Shown here one piece after another: positions 10,635 to 23,818 of a stretch of DNA of 64,000 nt (position 1 is its first letter; every line of letters begins with the position of its first letter). Made by a program: the position numbers and the translations under genes. The stretch is from Chaetomium olivaceum (lineage: Eukaryota; Ascomycota; Sordariomycetes; Sordariales; Chaetomiaceae), in NCBI GenBank assembly GCA_039881045.1, contig JAYWVB010000009.1:186001-250000 (forward strand), in the 5' to 3' direction. Under the pieces are notes generated by a model, which had not been told where the DNA came from, made no database searches, and was given only the letters and a program-made list of their open reading frames with translations.

Positions 10635-12844
10635 TCAGTCCGATATTCCCCGAAACCCCTTGACCAAGTCATCTATCGACTGGGAGTAAAGCGCATCGGT
10701 GCTCATGGTGCTGCGCACATGGGGGTTCTGCTCGAGAGCATCTAGCCACCTTTTCCATCGTGTCGGGAGTGTTGATAGGTTTAGTCCGCGAAAAGGTGCC
10801 AGGCGAGACAGCCTAAGCGCAAAAGGTGCAAGGTGGACATCGACGAGACACATATGGTCGCCGAGAAAGTAAGGGCCCTGCTCGGCGTTACGCAGTTAGG
10901 CATACGACTCTTCTTTCTATTGCTAGTGATGGAAACTTACATTCTCATCAGCGGCCTGGGTGAGCTCAGATATCTGGCGTTGTAATATTTCCACCCGTTG
11001 AGTCCTCACCTCATCGAGGGTCGCCAATAGAACGCTGGAGAAGGAGGGAACGATTCTAGTATTAATCTGCAGCGGCAGGCAAAGTAAGTATGGAGATGAC
11101 AGAAAGATGGAAGCGGGCCAACCGTACGAAGTCAATCCACAGTCGGCAACTCGCTTTCAGCTTGGGGATTGTCGGATGTAGCGGGATTGTGCTGTTGGTG
11201 TCTTCAAGCTGATGGTATGTTGTTAGTAAGGAGTGCTACAAATTTCACCACCCAGAGTGGATGGTATGAGAAAGAGGCACCGGAGAAAGAACCAGGGAAA
11301 CATACGTATTCTAAAATGACAGAGCTCTCTGCACAGGCCCATCCTCCTTGCCGTATCGCGGGGACGAGCCCTCTCGGGTTTGCCTCGAGCAACGCAGTAG
11401 GTTTGGGGTTGCGGAGCGGATCTGTCTCGCAGTACTGGTACTTGAAGCCCATGGCTTCAAGAGCGATCCAAACGCGCTGGGAGAAAGGGCTAGAAGCGTT
11501 GTGTCAGCAACAGCAAGCCCAAAATACTACGACAGGTCACCTTACCAGAAACATGCCGAATAGAACTTGATGTCCGCATTTCCGCTATGGTCCTTTGCCG
11601 TCGCCGCCGCGTTCCCTCTTGGTTTCCAAGGCGACGGCTTTTGAGTTCGTTTCCCCTCTCTCTCTCGGCCGGCCAGATATCGCAAGGCTGTGCTCTTCTT
11701 GGTCTCGTCGCTCTTTTGCAAGTCATGTCTGTGCGTTGCTAGCCTATCGTCTCCGTTTCCAATCGTCCCGTTGCGTTGTATCACTCGGAATGGCCCGTCT
11801 TGAACCCTTAAGACAGCTGCCTCGACCATTTCGCTATCCAAACCAATGGTGTGGCCTACCGTAATGAGCTGCCCTGCAGAACCGGCTGGGTATTCTGTAA
11901 TCTTGATTCTGACGTCACATAGGTCAAGTGGGCGCGCGTGCGCTTGCGTTTCTTTTGTTTGGGTCCTGCGATTTGGGTGTTCCAGACGGCCTGCCCTTCA
12001 AGCGGCAGTCGAAGTAACGTGTGACAAGGCCCCGTTTGGATGCCGCCTGCGACGTCCGGTGCGAGTATACATTGTCGACCCAAGGAAAGTACATGTCGTA
12101 CCTGGTAAGGCTTAATAAACACGTTTACACAAGAAAGAAATAAGTTACGGAACTTGTTTGCAACCGGAAAGATATATGTAAATGCTTTACTCACTCCTCA
12201 TTGGTAAGGATGACAGGACTTGCCAAATCAAACAGTTTCTGGCGCCATAGGTGGAGGTCGGGAGGGTTCTCCACGATATTGGCAGGCAACTGTCCATCTC
12301 GTGCTAGTTTAAGGCTACCAGAACCATTGGCAGAGTCCGTCCTGACCGAGTCTGCTCTCCTGTCCCTCGGCGCCCCGGCCGCAGTAGGATCAGCAGCCGA
12401 GCTTTGAGGCAATGTGCCAAACTGGCTTAGGGGAGGCAGCGCGGTACCAATGGCGGTTGAGCGAGAAGGATCCCGATGTGCGTGTGTTTGACCCGGGAGT
12501 CCAAAACTTGCCCCGGATGTATTATGCCCATTGTGCTGGGGTTCCGCGACTGGCACCGGCTTGATTTCATCAAGGGCGTGAGATGGAATGGCAGCGCTGA
12601 CCGCGCTACCCGACGTCAGGCCCGCGTAAGCGCTTGGAAAACTATTGAATCCTGGGGCGTGGAACAAAGGGGATGTCCCAATATTATCATTTCCGGACGC
12701 GTGTAGCGGCGGTAGCCCGTGAGAATTCCCGGTCCCGCGGAAATGGGATTGATGGTCAGCCGCGGAATTGAGCGGTTGGCGGCGGGCATGTGTCGTACCG
12801 TCCGGAGTGGTTCGGAGCACTCGGGGAAAAGCAGAAGGCTCCAT
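10635..12844 (-). CDS. Omega-type glutathione S-transferase with long N-terminal domain; reading frame interrupted
   Basis: Six exons encode a protein of about 614 residues: 12195-12844, 11546-12101, 11306-11489, 11128-11208, 10941-11066 and 10635-10880. The last ~210 residues are a complete omega-class GST. The thioredoxin fold has the catalytic cysteine in FCPFSQRVWIALEAMG (about residue 403) and the cis-Pro and Glu-Ser region (RGLVPAIRQGGWACAESSVI). An all-helical C-terminal domain follows. The upstream ~400 residues hold a disordered leader, then a conserved block (NEEYDMYFPWVDNVYSHRTS, RLKGRPSGTPKSQDPNK, DLCDVRIKITEYPAG) that I recall as joined to such GSTs in other filamentous fungi. 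The block is broken: the frame must shift twice, near 11953-11956 (A-run) and 11930-11932 (C-run on the minus strand), each as if one base were missing. Splice junctions elsewhere are clean. Glutathione-dependent thiol transferase or reductase activity is inferred from the Cys. Confidence 0.8.
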
Positions 12845-13253
12845 CGACCCGGTTTCTAGAGCTTGCTGCTTTATTCGGCACCGGCCGTTGACCCTCTGGT
12901 AGGAAGTCAGTTGCGGGGGTGAGAATGAGCGGGACGAGGCCGCGAATTAAAGCAGCGAGCGCTTCGGGGCACGAGCCAATGGTAGGCTGCTTCGGGTCTT
13001 CTTCTGCGCCAGTTCCGTGTCGTCATAAGTAGCAAAGGGAGGATGAATGATGTATTACCTATGGAGGACTCTTAGACGAACCTCCTCGTCTATCTTCTCC
13101 CCTATGCACTTTCCAACCCTTGATATTGGCGGTGTATCCATCTCATGACTGATCGGGAGCTCGCGGCATTCCATCCCAGGGCGCCCTCCGCCTACCGCTA
13201 TTCCATCCGGACCCGCGCCATGCCGTCTACAAACGATCGTCTTTGGTGTTTGA
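12845..13253. other. Short spacer between RIC1 and GST-fusion gene
   Basis: 409 bp between two minus-strand genes. It must hold the RIC1 3' end and the GST-fusion promoter. No gene is seen. Confidence 0.5.
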
Positions 13254-16200
13254 TCAGGCGCTGCTGATGAAGGATCCCGCGTCACTGGCAGACCGGGCTT
13301 CTGCATCCGAATCGCTCCCAGCTATCCGCCCGAGGCCGGCTCCAGCTGAGCCACCTAGCGAAGGGTAGATACCCGCCGATGGGATCTCAAGTCTCGTCAT
13401 GAATCCGTTTCTGACGGACCCTTCGTCGGCCTCGTGCCCCTGGCCCATGCGGGCATTCACCATCTCCATTGCTTCTCGCAGCGTGTCGCCAGTTTCGTCA
13501 AGCGCCGCCAAGAACCGCGCAAGCTCTTTGCACAGATCCCAATCCTCTTCGCGCATGGCACGGCTTAGCAACCGCACGCTCTGCTCACTGGCCGTAGCCA
13601 GCTCATCGAAGGTATGGAGGATCAGAAGATAGCCTCCCGCAGTCTTCAGACTGCCACGCTGCAGGCTTTCCTCAAATAGTTCCTGTGGCGGGGGCAGGTA
13701 CGCGAACAGGGTGCGCCAGGAACGCACTTCCGTCTTGCGTGTGCACTGAACCACAATATCAAGATATTGTCGGAAAGACGAGAGGAGCGAGAGTACGCGC
13801 GGGAGAATGGCGTGCTCAGGCGCGGGGGTGGGGTTTGCATCCACCTCCTCGTCTAGTACGTGGTGTAGGAGGATCTCGAGGCCATGGGCGAAGTATTCTA
13901 AATGCTCGTATTGCTGCGCCAGTTGCAAGGCCTCTGTGGCCCTATTAGCGGTGAGATAAAACCGTAGGATGTCGGGGAAGAAAAGGTGAGTCTGAAAGCG
14001 GATTAGCTTGACGCTTTATAACGATAATGTGCCGTCGCTCTTACTCTGATGGAGAAGCGAAAGAAGGAGAAGCTGATATCACGGCGCTGAATGAGATCCG
14101 GTTCAACACCGAGCACGACAGCTTTCGGAAGCAGAACCGAGAGTGGGTAGAAGTCGAGGGGGATAGGTACCATGGCGGGCAGCTCTCGTGAAAGCTCCCC
14201 TGATATCGCCTTCATAACCGGGTCCATGTCGGGCCACGCCTTCAGTTCGTTCCCATCAAACAACCAGAGGGAGTCTCCCAGACCCTTGCCTCCCGCACCA
14301 TTCGGTGCCTGAACAGGCCGCTGTGGTGCGGCATCGAGGGTGTGCGGACGATCCCTCATGCTGAGATAGTATTCGACATTATGAGCAATGACGCGCATGT
14401 CGTACTTCAGATTCCCGTCACTAACCGACGGACGCAGGAGGACCAGCTTCCCGTCCACCAAGAACAGGACAGATGCATGCGCGACATCCTGAGTTGGATC
14501 CCCCTCGTGGAGCTGGTGGTCGGGTAGAATCCAGCTCAGGCCCCTCACTCTTGCGGGAGATCTTACGATACCATGAAAGGCGATGTGACCGACTTCAATC
14601 AACTTGATGGAACCGGACATTGGTGCAAAAATGTAATGATAAAGGAGGTTGTCGTAGGTGTAGACCAGCAGCGAGTCCTCGCCAGTTGAAGTGACCAAGA
14701 CAACAGGTGTCGCCATTTGTTGCGTGTACGCCACAGTGCCGTCGAGCGCTGACTCGCGGGAGTAAAGGCGCAACTCGAAGGACCTATTGGCTTCCACGGC
14801 GGCGACGAGAATGTTCTGGTACCAACACATGCCCCCTCTGACTTGGAACTCGTTCTCTAGGCCTTCGTTCCCAAAGGTCTTCCAGCGGCCGCTGTTGACA
14901 CTATAATGAGCCAGACCCCGCCTGCCTGCTACGGCAAAATAGCGGCCGTCCGCGGAAATGGCTGTACACCTGATGGGCCACTGGTTCAGAAGGTAGACGG
15001 CGGGAATCCTGCTCGTGTGCCAGAGGGAGGGCTCAGCCGAAATGGATGTGAGATCTGGTAAGTCGTAGCCTCGGTACACCAAAACACTAGAGGTGCTCTG
15101 GAGCACGGTCCGGAACAGATTTGCTGGGTTGTAGCACCCCGTTACCGCGCTCCGGGCCATTTCCAATAGCCACACAGCCTCGTGAGATCTGCTGGCCAGG
15201 AGAAGGTCGCAAGACCCTCCGATCCAGGCGGCATCCAGTACACCCGAGAGCCATTCTTCTCCGTTTGTAGAGGAGATGGCGAGGTCGGCCTGGAAAGTGC
15301 TGCTCAACGGCTTTCCATAGACGCTCCAGGTTGCCCATCCCTTCTCGAACCCAGCGAAAAGGCAGTACCCGTCGGGGGAGTAATTCAGTGCGGTAAGTTT
15401 GCCGGACGTGGCGGCAGACGCCTGCACGTTGTGGACGTGAGATGCAGGGATGTTACCGGAGTAGTCCCTCGCCGAGTAAATGCGAACGCTTCCATCGATG
15501 CACCCGACTGCAATTAGCGAAAACCTCGCGTTGATCACACACCTAACAGCGTGATCACTCTCGTTCTGGGGTATGTGGAAACAATATCCTTTGAATAACT
15601 TCTTGGGGTCGGTAGGCTCGTTCGAGCCGTTTTCTTGTTGGGCAGGGGATAGCCGCTGCATCGCGTACGCCCTTCCATCACTCGTGATCCACGTCGAGAG
15701 ATTCATGGGCCTGTCGTGAGTCATCTCCTTGACTGTGACCTTCTTCTCCAGCCAGCTCATCCGGCTCAATAGTTCGGTGCTTGTCTGGCTTCCTGAGTTA
15801 TCGGGTGCCCAGCGGATGCACTGGACGGCGGCGGGTTTGCGTGTGGCCACAACTAGCTCGTCATCAAGTGCCAAAGCACTTTCGATCCCCGCATCCACCT
15901 TGATCACCATCCGGAAGCGAACACTGACATCCCTCACCCCGGGACCCTCACCCGGGCCCCATAATATTTGGTAGGGGGCCGCGTGGCCGGGATCCCCGAT
16001 ATGGTTTTGGCGTCTTCGTTGGACATTGGTGTGGTTGGCAAAGTGCGGTCGGTAAATCCGGGCTTCAGGGTCCGTGGCGAGCGAGTATGTTATCAAATAG
16101 CCCAAGCTCGTATGGAGTACGAGGATGGCCGAGTCTGGCCGGATAAGCAGGTTGGTGTTGGTGCCGTAGGTCTCGAGAGATGCTTCGGAACGGACGACGA

Positions 16201-16694
16201 CAGCTAAGACGACGGTTGGCTGAGAGGAGCGTCAGACAAGTCAAATAAACAATTATACCCATGAAGCGATTGCCCACCTTTGTTTGCCATATGACCATTG
16301 AGGTTGCCGTGATAACGGCAAAGATATGACCGGCGCGGGCTACGCGTAGAGCTAGGATGGGCTCCCGTAGAGGTATGGGGGGAGGAGCGATTCCTGGCGA
16401 GTGCATAGGGCTATGTTCGTCGAGGTAGTCATGCTCGACGGGTTTGATGCCAGGGGTCAAGGGAGTGATCGGTGTCACCGGAGTGATGGGATTTGTCGAG
16501 GAGGCTGCGGACGAGGTACCCGGACCGTCTTGGAGAGCAGCGGAGTTTGGAGAGAGAAGCGAAGCATTGTCAAATCTCTTCTCAGGCCGCCCGGGCGTGT
16601 TGGGGAGGCCATCGTGCGAGACTACCCGGATAGAGTCCGGCTGGCGGGAGCTGCTCGTGGCATAAATTCGCGGTGTCCCAAGCGGCCAGTACAT
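13254..16694 (-). CDS. RIC1: RIC1, subunit of the Ric1-Rgp1 Golgi exchange factor
   Basis: This 1109-residue protein is the large subunit of the Ric1-Rgp1 guanine nucleotide exchange factor for Rab6/Ypt6 at the Golgi, needed for retrograde vesicle traffic. Exons are 16278-16694, 14045-16219 and 13254-13991, and all three have lengths divisible by three. The N terminus MYWPLGTPRIYAT is the family start. A disordered Pro/Thr-rich insert (about residues 55-105) interrupts the first beta-propeller. WD40-like beta-rich sequence fills the first ~700 residues. The last exon begins THLFFPDILRFYLTANRATE and carries the RIC1 C-terminal helical domain (AQQYEHLEYFAHGLEILLHH). The tail is Ser/Ala/Asp-rich and ends GSFISSA. 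No frame problem is seen over 3.3 kb. It lies head-to-head with the THO3-like gene. Confidence 0.93.
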
Positions 16695-17373
16695 GGCTCC
16701 TCACGAGGCCGGACCCTTCAAAGGCGGCATTCATACGCGCATCGACAGGTTTGGAATGGCTCTATCCTTGGCGTCAATTCATGTCGAGATGTCGTTGGCG
16801 CTCGATTGTCGGTAAGGTATCCCACATTGAGAGCGACGAGGCTCGACTGTTGCAGGTAGGAGGTGGTGGTTACGAAGTCGGGTATGTAGCCGATGACAAG
16901 GTCGGTTGCCGATGCGAGTGGGATGTGGCCGGGGTGTTTGTGGAGCAACCGGGCCCAAGACGGGATGGACGACAGCGGGAGATGCCGCAATTTCTGGATG
17001 CCCCAAAGGTTTCTTGGCGGGCGTACATCCGACGGGCTGCAGCAGCTGTCAGTGCCCACTCACCCACTACCACTTGTAGTTAACTGTCCCGGCAACGATT
17101 CCATTTCAACACCATCGTCAAGTTAAACTTACCTACCTAAGAGCACTTTCAACTCTCGCCTAGGTTGGTTTCCGGAAATCGATGACATTCAGCCCCTGCG
17201 GTACCTCCAGCGTCCTATTTGTCAACCTTTCGACCGTTTTGAAACACATGGTCAAAACACACACAACAGGTCCCGCCTGCGTGGTGTCGCGCCTGTTACA
17301 TAGGGGTTTAAGAGGAGCCGTCATTGCAGCTTACCTAGGCTCGAGAGAGTGAATCCGCATCCTTCATTTCATC
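16695..17373. promoter_or_regulatory. Divergent promoter region RIC1 / THO3
   Basis: 679 bp between the start codons of RIC1 (minus) and the THO3-like gene (plus), so it contains both promoters. Two ACCTA-type elements occur: ACCTACCTAA at 17131-17140 and TTACCTAGGC at 17331-17340. They belong to a motif repeated elsewhere in the window's spacers. No TATA box is evident. Confidence 0.5.
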
Positions 17374-18730
17374 ATGTCGCAGCCTAGTCGTCCTAGGATC
17401 GGCCGCATTCCTAGAGATTTATTCACGCCCTACTTCAAGGACATCAAGAGCCTACCCTACCACGAGTCAACCTCTGGCCGTGGGACGGGATCTCACCATA
17501 GGTGTGTGCACATTGCTAGGCGTGATTTGTGTTGAAGGGGGACGCGATTCTCACAGCGGTTACTGTATAGGCTACGACACATCGCTTGGAACCCTCTCGG
17601 CACTTTCGTCGCCACCGTCACGTCGGACAAAACACTCCGTGTCTGTAAGTCGTCCCTCAGCTCGGCTCGGCACTGGTTTGACAGAGGTTTCTCTCCCCAG
17701 AAGTATCGCTGACGTGTTGTAGGGAACCCCGAGAGAAAAGATGTCAAAAACTCAACGGAGCTCCGTGGCCACCTGGCCGCGATTGAGAAAATAGCCTTCA
17801 ACCCGGTCAAAGAAGCAGAGCTATGCAGTGTCAGCAACGACGGGGTTGTGAAACTCTGGGACGTAAGGACAAAGGCATGCGTCAATGAAATTAAGGGCTT
17901 GGGCAGCGCCCACAGTCTGGCTTGGATCCCTGATGGCTCCTCGCTGCTGGTGGGAAATCGGGTAGGTCCTCGAACCATGGTTTGCGGGGGCGTACGATGC
18001 ACTAACCAGCGCGGCACTGCAGCGCGGGGAATTCTTCCAGATATCGCCAGCCAAATCCGCAGTTATCTCATCTCACCAGCTACCAGTTGACACAAATCAA
18101 ATGGCCTTCTGCTGGAGCGGGGAGAAAGTCTTCGTCCCGACAACCGAGGGCGCGATACGGATTCTCTCTTATCCTGAGCTGGAGCCAGCCTTCCAGGCCA
18201 ATCACGCGGCCAAAGACGGGGACTCAACAGAGTTCATGCTAAAGGGGCATACCGCCTCCTGTCTGACGACTGAACTTTCGCCGACCGGAAGTACCTCGCG
18301 ACCGGGGGTGCTGACTCTATCATCTCGCTCTTTGATACCAAGGATTGGATATGCCAGCGTACTATTTCCCGCATGGTCGGGCCTGTTAAATGCTTAAGTG
18401 CGGCACCGTCCCCCGCGCGGATCGATAACATTAATGCTGATCTAATATTAGGTTTCTCATTTGACGGCTGCTATGTGGTCGGTGGCTGCGAAGAAGGTAA
18501 GGCGGCAACGACCTGCCATTTGAACAAGTGCGGCCTGCTTACTTTTCTATTATTCAGGGTCTGGCATCGATGTCACTCATACCGAAAGTGGCGAACTCGT
18601 CCACACGTTCAAAACGGCTGGGCCATGCGAAGCTGTCGCGTGGGCTCCCACGAGATACTGCCTCGCGTACGGCGATCTAGGTGTGCTGCGTATCATCGAC
18701 GCAGACAAGAAAAACACGCCGAAACCATAG
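17374..18730 (+). CDS. THO3: THO complex subunit 3 (TEX1/THOC3-like WD40 protein); one frame break
   Basis: This WD40-repeat protein belongs to the THO part of TREX, which couples transcription to mRNA packaging and export. Six exons join: 17374-17501, 17571-17644, 17723-17961, 18023-18397, 18452-18496 and 18558-18730. They give about 344 residues, close to human THOC3. Recognisable propeller blades include RLRHIAWNPLGTFVATVTSD, VSNDGVVKLWDVRTKACVNE, LSFSFDGCYVVGGCEEG and GSGIDVTHTESGELVHTF. In exon 4 the frame leaves after ..LTTELSPT and resumes one base off at KYLATGGADSIISLFDTKDW. One base appears to be missing at 18285-18288 (ACCGGAAG). Both sides match the same blade, so this is a single interrupted gene. 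All splice phases agree once that base is allowed. Confidence 0.85.
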
Positions 18731-20762
18731 CTATAGTCCCGCTTTCGGGGCACAGACGCATGGGGTTGCGGGGAAAGGCACTCAGGGAGTTCCAGGCGAG
18801 GCTTGTGGGACGGATGGGATCATCTGGTTCTCTCGGCAACGACCTGTTGAGGACCTTTCGAAAACCTCTCACACTCGACCGCTGATAATCCCCAGACAAG
18901 TACTGTTGCCAAGTCTTCCCCATGGAGGCAGTGGACTTCACCCTCTCAGCACGGGGTAATTTTACTCCGACCTACCCACTGCGCCGAGTTCTTCTGCGCG
19001 AACGCTGGAGAGATCATCGCTAGATGTGGCTGTGCGGCTCTACCCGTGCGAAACTAAAAGTCCGGAAATATCTGACAACGATGAGTACCACGTGGGAAAG
19101 AACAAGGCGGGAAGTGGTTGTGGAGAGGGTGTGTTCTCAAAACCAGCGGTTCTTGGGACGAGCAACAGTGTTGTTGGGGCTTGGAGCCAAGAATACCAAA
19201 AACGCGTACCTCGAAATGAATGAATGGCTCGCTCCACCATTCCCGTTGACATCTTGAATCATGACTTTATTTTTGCGGTCTCGCCACAATATCGTCGTTG
19301 GGCTTCCGGAACCAAGAGAGTGCATATACACAAGAAGACTGCTCTAACTACTGTGTAACACCTGCGGACTCTCGTCCGTTCAGCCTGTCGATCATCTCCA
19401 GAGGTTGAACATGTGGGAAGAGTTGTGTGGGACCAGTGTGGGCGGTGCTATTAATATGGCACGCTAGTTGACCATCTGAACCAATTGCTGGACACCGGGG
19501 ACGGCACGAAGCACCGCATCGCTGCAACCCTGACCGAGGAGATATGTCACGTCGTGAATGTGCATGTCGCCCGCAGCTGCGGATGCACTGACAGATGAGA
19601 TAATGCTGCGTAGAGGCCTGTTAAGGCGTCCAGGGCGAGATCATCACGCACGATCAAGGTCCCAACGAAGGGGCCCGGGGGCCCGCGGACCTGGAACCGA
19701 GCCGAGGCTCTCCAGCTTCCATGATGTTGCTAATAAAAGCTTTAATTTAACTCGCGGGCGGGAAGCCAAGATGTCAAAAGTTCACAAGGATATTCGTACA
19801 TCGAAACGAGACAAGCGATCTGCCGAAAGACTCGAATTGGAACCGACTGCCTCGCTCACTCATCATGTCTAACAAGAGAGGGGCGCGGCGGGGTGACTTG
19901 CGTGTGTAAAATTAGGGGGGGCTCTCAGGGACTCGGGTAGGGAAGGCTGATGAACCTTGTTCAAACGTGTTCGTTCTCGATGCTGTGCTGCTTTATTGGT
20001 CTGCTTGGCTCCGCTTATTTGGAACCACGCCAGCGGATGTGCGATGGAGTTGGCTCGAACAGGTCGCTTCTCCCAACATTCCACACAGTCACTGATGGTT
20101 CCAAAATACTGACCAAATCCCCACTCCCGCCGCTCGACAAAGCATGGTGCACGGCGTACTAAGCCCAATCAGTCTTATCCCCATCCCGATCCAAGCACCT
20201 CCTAGTCATCGAACAAGCCTTGCAGATTATCCCGGACGAGATTAGTACGGTTAGAGGGCAGCACCAGGCATTTGTAAACCGCGTGGCCCCCCGCGATCTC
20301 ATCTACACACCGTTGTTCGAGCTTTACACACACACCGCGTTTGACCACCAGCAGCCACTGTCGCGAACCATTCCGTGTCACCACATAACCATCGTTCGAA
20401 GTTGGGTTCTCGAAGCCCCGCACGGTCCGTATCGCCAATTTGGTATAGTCAGCGATCCTTCGAGGATTGCAGCTGAAGCCTGTCGAGTCTGCCCGAACTT
20501 CTCAGCAAACTTTCATCTCGGCTTGAACTTGACCTGACAAATCAAGTTCAACAAACATTCAACTACGCTGCAACTTTTTCAATCCTCTCGCCACCGACGG
20601 CGCCTTACGAGAACACTCGATAGTAGTTGCTCCAAGGGTGGACCACCCCTTGGAGCTAAGAAGCGACGAAGCTGCGCGATCCAGCGCATGTCTATTGTGT
20701 AGCTACCCGCTGGCTCCCCAGGAGAACCAAAACCGCCCGATTTCTTCGAGCCGTTGCCCGCC
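18731..20762. other. Long spacer upstream of Zn2Cys6 regulator
   Basis: 2.0 kb between two plus-strand genes. Short open frames on both strands show no family resemblance. Most of it is presumably promoter and 5' leader of the transcription factor gene. I see no repeat or RNA gene. Confidence 0.45.
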
Positions 20763-23700
20763 ATGTCGACTTCCTCCGAAACACCGCCCGACACCATCAT
20801 GATCTCAGATCCCGGTGCTGACAGGCTCGCGGATGGTGACCACATTTCCATCGAGGCCCCCACGGGAGGCAACTCGAGCGTGCCCAAGCCAAAGCGGCTG
20901 GCGTGCATGATTTGTAGGAAGCGGAAGTTGAAGTGCGACGGAATCAAACCCAGTTGCAGCACATGTTCGCGCCTCGGTCACACGTGCGCCTACGATGAAG
21001 TTAGGAGGAAGAGCGGGCCCAAGAGGGGCTATGTGAAGGCGTTGGAAGAACGACTAAGTGCGCAACCCCACCGCAGTGGCTTAGGATCAATGCCAGCTAA
21101 CTGTCCTTTGCAGAACAAGTCGAGACCCTGTTGAAGACACAAGAAGTCTCTGGCTCCGATGGGTCGAAAGGGATGCCTATCCCTCTTGACGGGGCCGCGA
21201 AACAACCCCTCAACCAACGCGCTGCTGCCACGGCCAACTTCAACATCACAGATCCCTCCATCAATATTGCAAACAGCCGTGATATGGATCGATGGCACTT
21301 CAATGCTGACTCGCCTAATAACCCGCCCATCGAAGATTTCAACTTCAACGGCGGCATGAGCATGGGCATGGGCGGCGTTGACAACAACTTCACTTGGGAG
21401 ATGATCGGCTTAGGTCTGGAGGAGCCGTTGCCCCCTCAAGAGACAATTGATGAGCTGTGAGTGACTCCGAGTGCATCTTATCGAAACCCTGGGGCGTATA
21501 ACTAATCGTTTTTTACCCAGACACCAAATCTACTTTGAGAAGATTCACCCTTCCGTACCCATGATTCACAAATATCGGTATCTAGCGGCGATGAACCTGT
21601 ATGCTTCACCATTTCCATTCGAGCTACCCACAAACTGACCATTGCCAGCGCCCCTCCCCAACGGCCGCCGGTCTGTCTGCGGTACGCCATGTGGACTTTG
21701 GCCTGCTCCGTGTCGGATAAGTTCCAGACCCTGAAGGACCTCTTTTACGCCCGCTCAAGGAAATATCTCGAGTCGGATTACATCAAAGGCTACGGCGAGC
21801 ACATCATCTCGGTCGCCCACGCCCAGACCCACGTTCTGCTGGCCTCCTACGAGTTCAAGTGGATGTATTTCCCTAGAGCGTGGATGAGCACCGGCTCAGG
21901 CGCGCGGCTGTCTCAGATGTACGACTTGCTATTGTTCGGCGTGAACTGAACTTCGCTAATGCCTCATAGGATCGGACTCCACCGCCTCGATGGTGCGGGA
22001 TTGGACGTCAAGCAGTGTCTACCACCACCTCGGGACTGGACGGAGAGGGAAGAGCGCAGGAGGACCTTCTGGATGGCGTTCTGCCTAGACCGTTTCGCCA
22101 GCATTGGTACCGGGTGGCCCATGACCGTCGACGAAAAGGATATCTTGACGAACCTGCCGGCTTCCGACGATGCCTTTGATATGAGCCGGCCAGAGCAGAC
22201 TCCCACGCTTGCCGAGGCCATGGGCCCCGCGGGCGCAAGCAAGATCTCATCTTTTGCTGGGGTTGCGCTGATGGCGTGCCTTTTCGGCCGGAATCTCGTG
22301 CATCTGCACCGACCAGACGTCGACGACAGGGACCACGACCTCAACGGCGAGTTTTGGAAACGTCACCGACAAATGGATAACATCCTTCTCAACACCTCGC
22401 TATGCCTTCCGACTCACTTAAAATTACCAAACGGCCTTGGAAATGCCAACGTCGTGTTCACCAACATGTGTATCCACACGTCCACCATTTGCCTCCACCA
22501 AGCGGCTATCTTCAAGGCCGACAAGAACAGGTTGCCGGCTTCGGTAAGCTCGGAAAGCAAAGTACGGTGCATCACGGCGGCGAATGAAATTGCGAGTATC
22601 ATGAGGATGGTCTCGCACCTCGACCTATCCGCGGTATGTGCGCCCGGCCCACCTAGAAGGGACGATGCTGACTTCCATCCTTTAGATGAATCCGTTTATC
22701 TCTTTCTGCCTATATGTTTCCGCTCGGGTATTTGTTCAGTACCTCAAGAGCAGACCGGACGATAGCCAGACTGCCGATTCCTTACGCTTCCTACTATCGG
22801 CCATGAACGCATTGAAGAAACGGAATCCTCTCACCGAGTCATTCCTTGTTCAGCTCGACGTGGATCTCGAAGCATTAGGGGTGCGCATCCCAAAGTTGAG
22901 GTCCGCATTTCCTCGCAGCAGCGATACAGTAAGCATTTACCACCACCATGTGATACCCCCTCCGGTTTGCTGACCAGACTAGCCGGGTTCTCCTCTTCCC
23001 CCCGGCTTCAAAAACGCCCGCAAACCTAACCAGGATGGACATGACATCATGGCCTACAGCAACCAATGCAACTTCATGAAGGTTGCAGGCGACGACGGCA
23101 ACCCCGCCACCGCGCCGGATATCATCGATATCGACCCTACCCCTGGTGTCGCAAACTACTCACCCGCTCACCAATCCACTACTCTCCCCACCCGCGATCG
23201 CAGCCACACAGGGCCCTATGTGCCTAGTCACGGCCTCGCGCCTCCCCCCTACTACGGTCCTCCCCGGAGATGGATACAGCCAGCAGCAGCAATGACCTTT
23301 CGGGCACCTCTCCCGACGGCAACGGTCGAACGCCAAATTCAAGCACAACAGGAGGAACCTCGGACCCGCACCGCCACAACCTAGCAGCAGCAACCAGCAA
23401 CGGTCACGTCAACGGCAGGTCCGGGCGAAACTCATTCGAGGCCAGTCCCGTTCCATCTCAACGAAACATCAACAGCATATCGGGCACAACACCGAGCGAT
23501 GTCGAACGGAACGTCAACCCCTTTTTTGGTGCGGACCCGTCGTCGTTTGGCATGTCCGGTGGGGTCTCGACCGGATTGACACCCGACCAACGATTTAATA
23601 TGGCTACCACCGGCGATAATCCCGGTCCTAGAGGACCGGGTGGTAACGCCGCGAGCGGGGATGGGGCGACCGAGTTTCCTGGCCATGCGGCGCCAACTTG

Positions 23701-23818
23701 GGCGGACATATCCGGGGGCCAGCAGGGAATGACACCGGTTGCGGAGGGCGTATTAAGGTCGATTATGGGCATGGGACCTATAGACGGGATGGACATGGGT
23801 TGGGAGCCGAGCGGGTAG
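20763..23818 (+). CDS. Zn2Cys6 fungal transcription factor; one frame break near the C terminus
   Basis: This is a Gal4-type transcription factor of about 909 residues in seven exons: 20763-21057, 21114-21456, 21521-21598, 21649-21918, 21970-22633, 22686-22928 and 22983-23818. The binuclear zinc cluster is complete (CMICRKRKLKCDGIKPSC, then CSRLGHTC; spacing C-x2-C-x6-C-x6-C-x2-C-x6-C), at about residues 45-75. A basic linker (RRKSGPKRGYVKALEERL) and a short coiled coil follow. The fungal-specific middle domain is recognisable from QIYFEKIHPSVPMIHKYRYL to the GWPMTVDEKDILTNLPASDD segment. The tail is Gly/Pro/Ser/Asn-rich and disordered. At 23262-23267 (TCCCCGGAG) the frame must gain one base to continue from a Pro/Tyr-rich stretch into EMDTASSSNDLSG and on to the stop at 23818. 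Target genes are unknown to me and no gene cluster adjoins it. Confidence 0.85.

Noticed and set aside
10635..11546. Stand-alone GST gene starting near 11829
   Set aside because: An in-frame ATG exists, but the frame upstream stays open and carries the conserved DLCDVRIKITEY block, so the GST part belongs to the longer gene.
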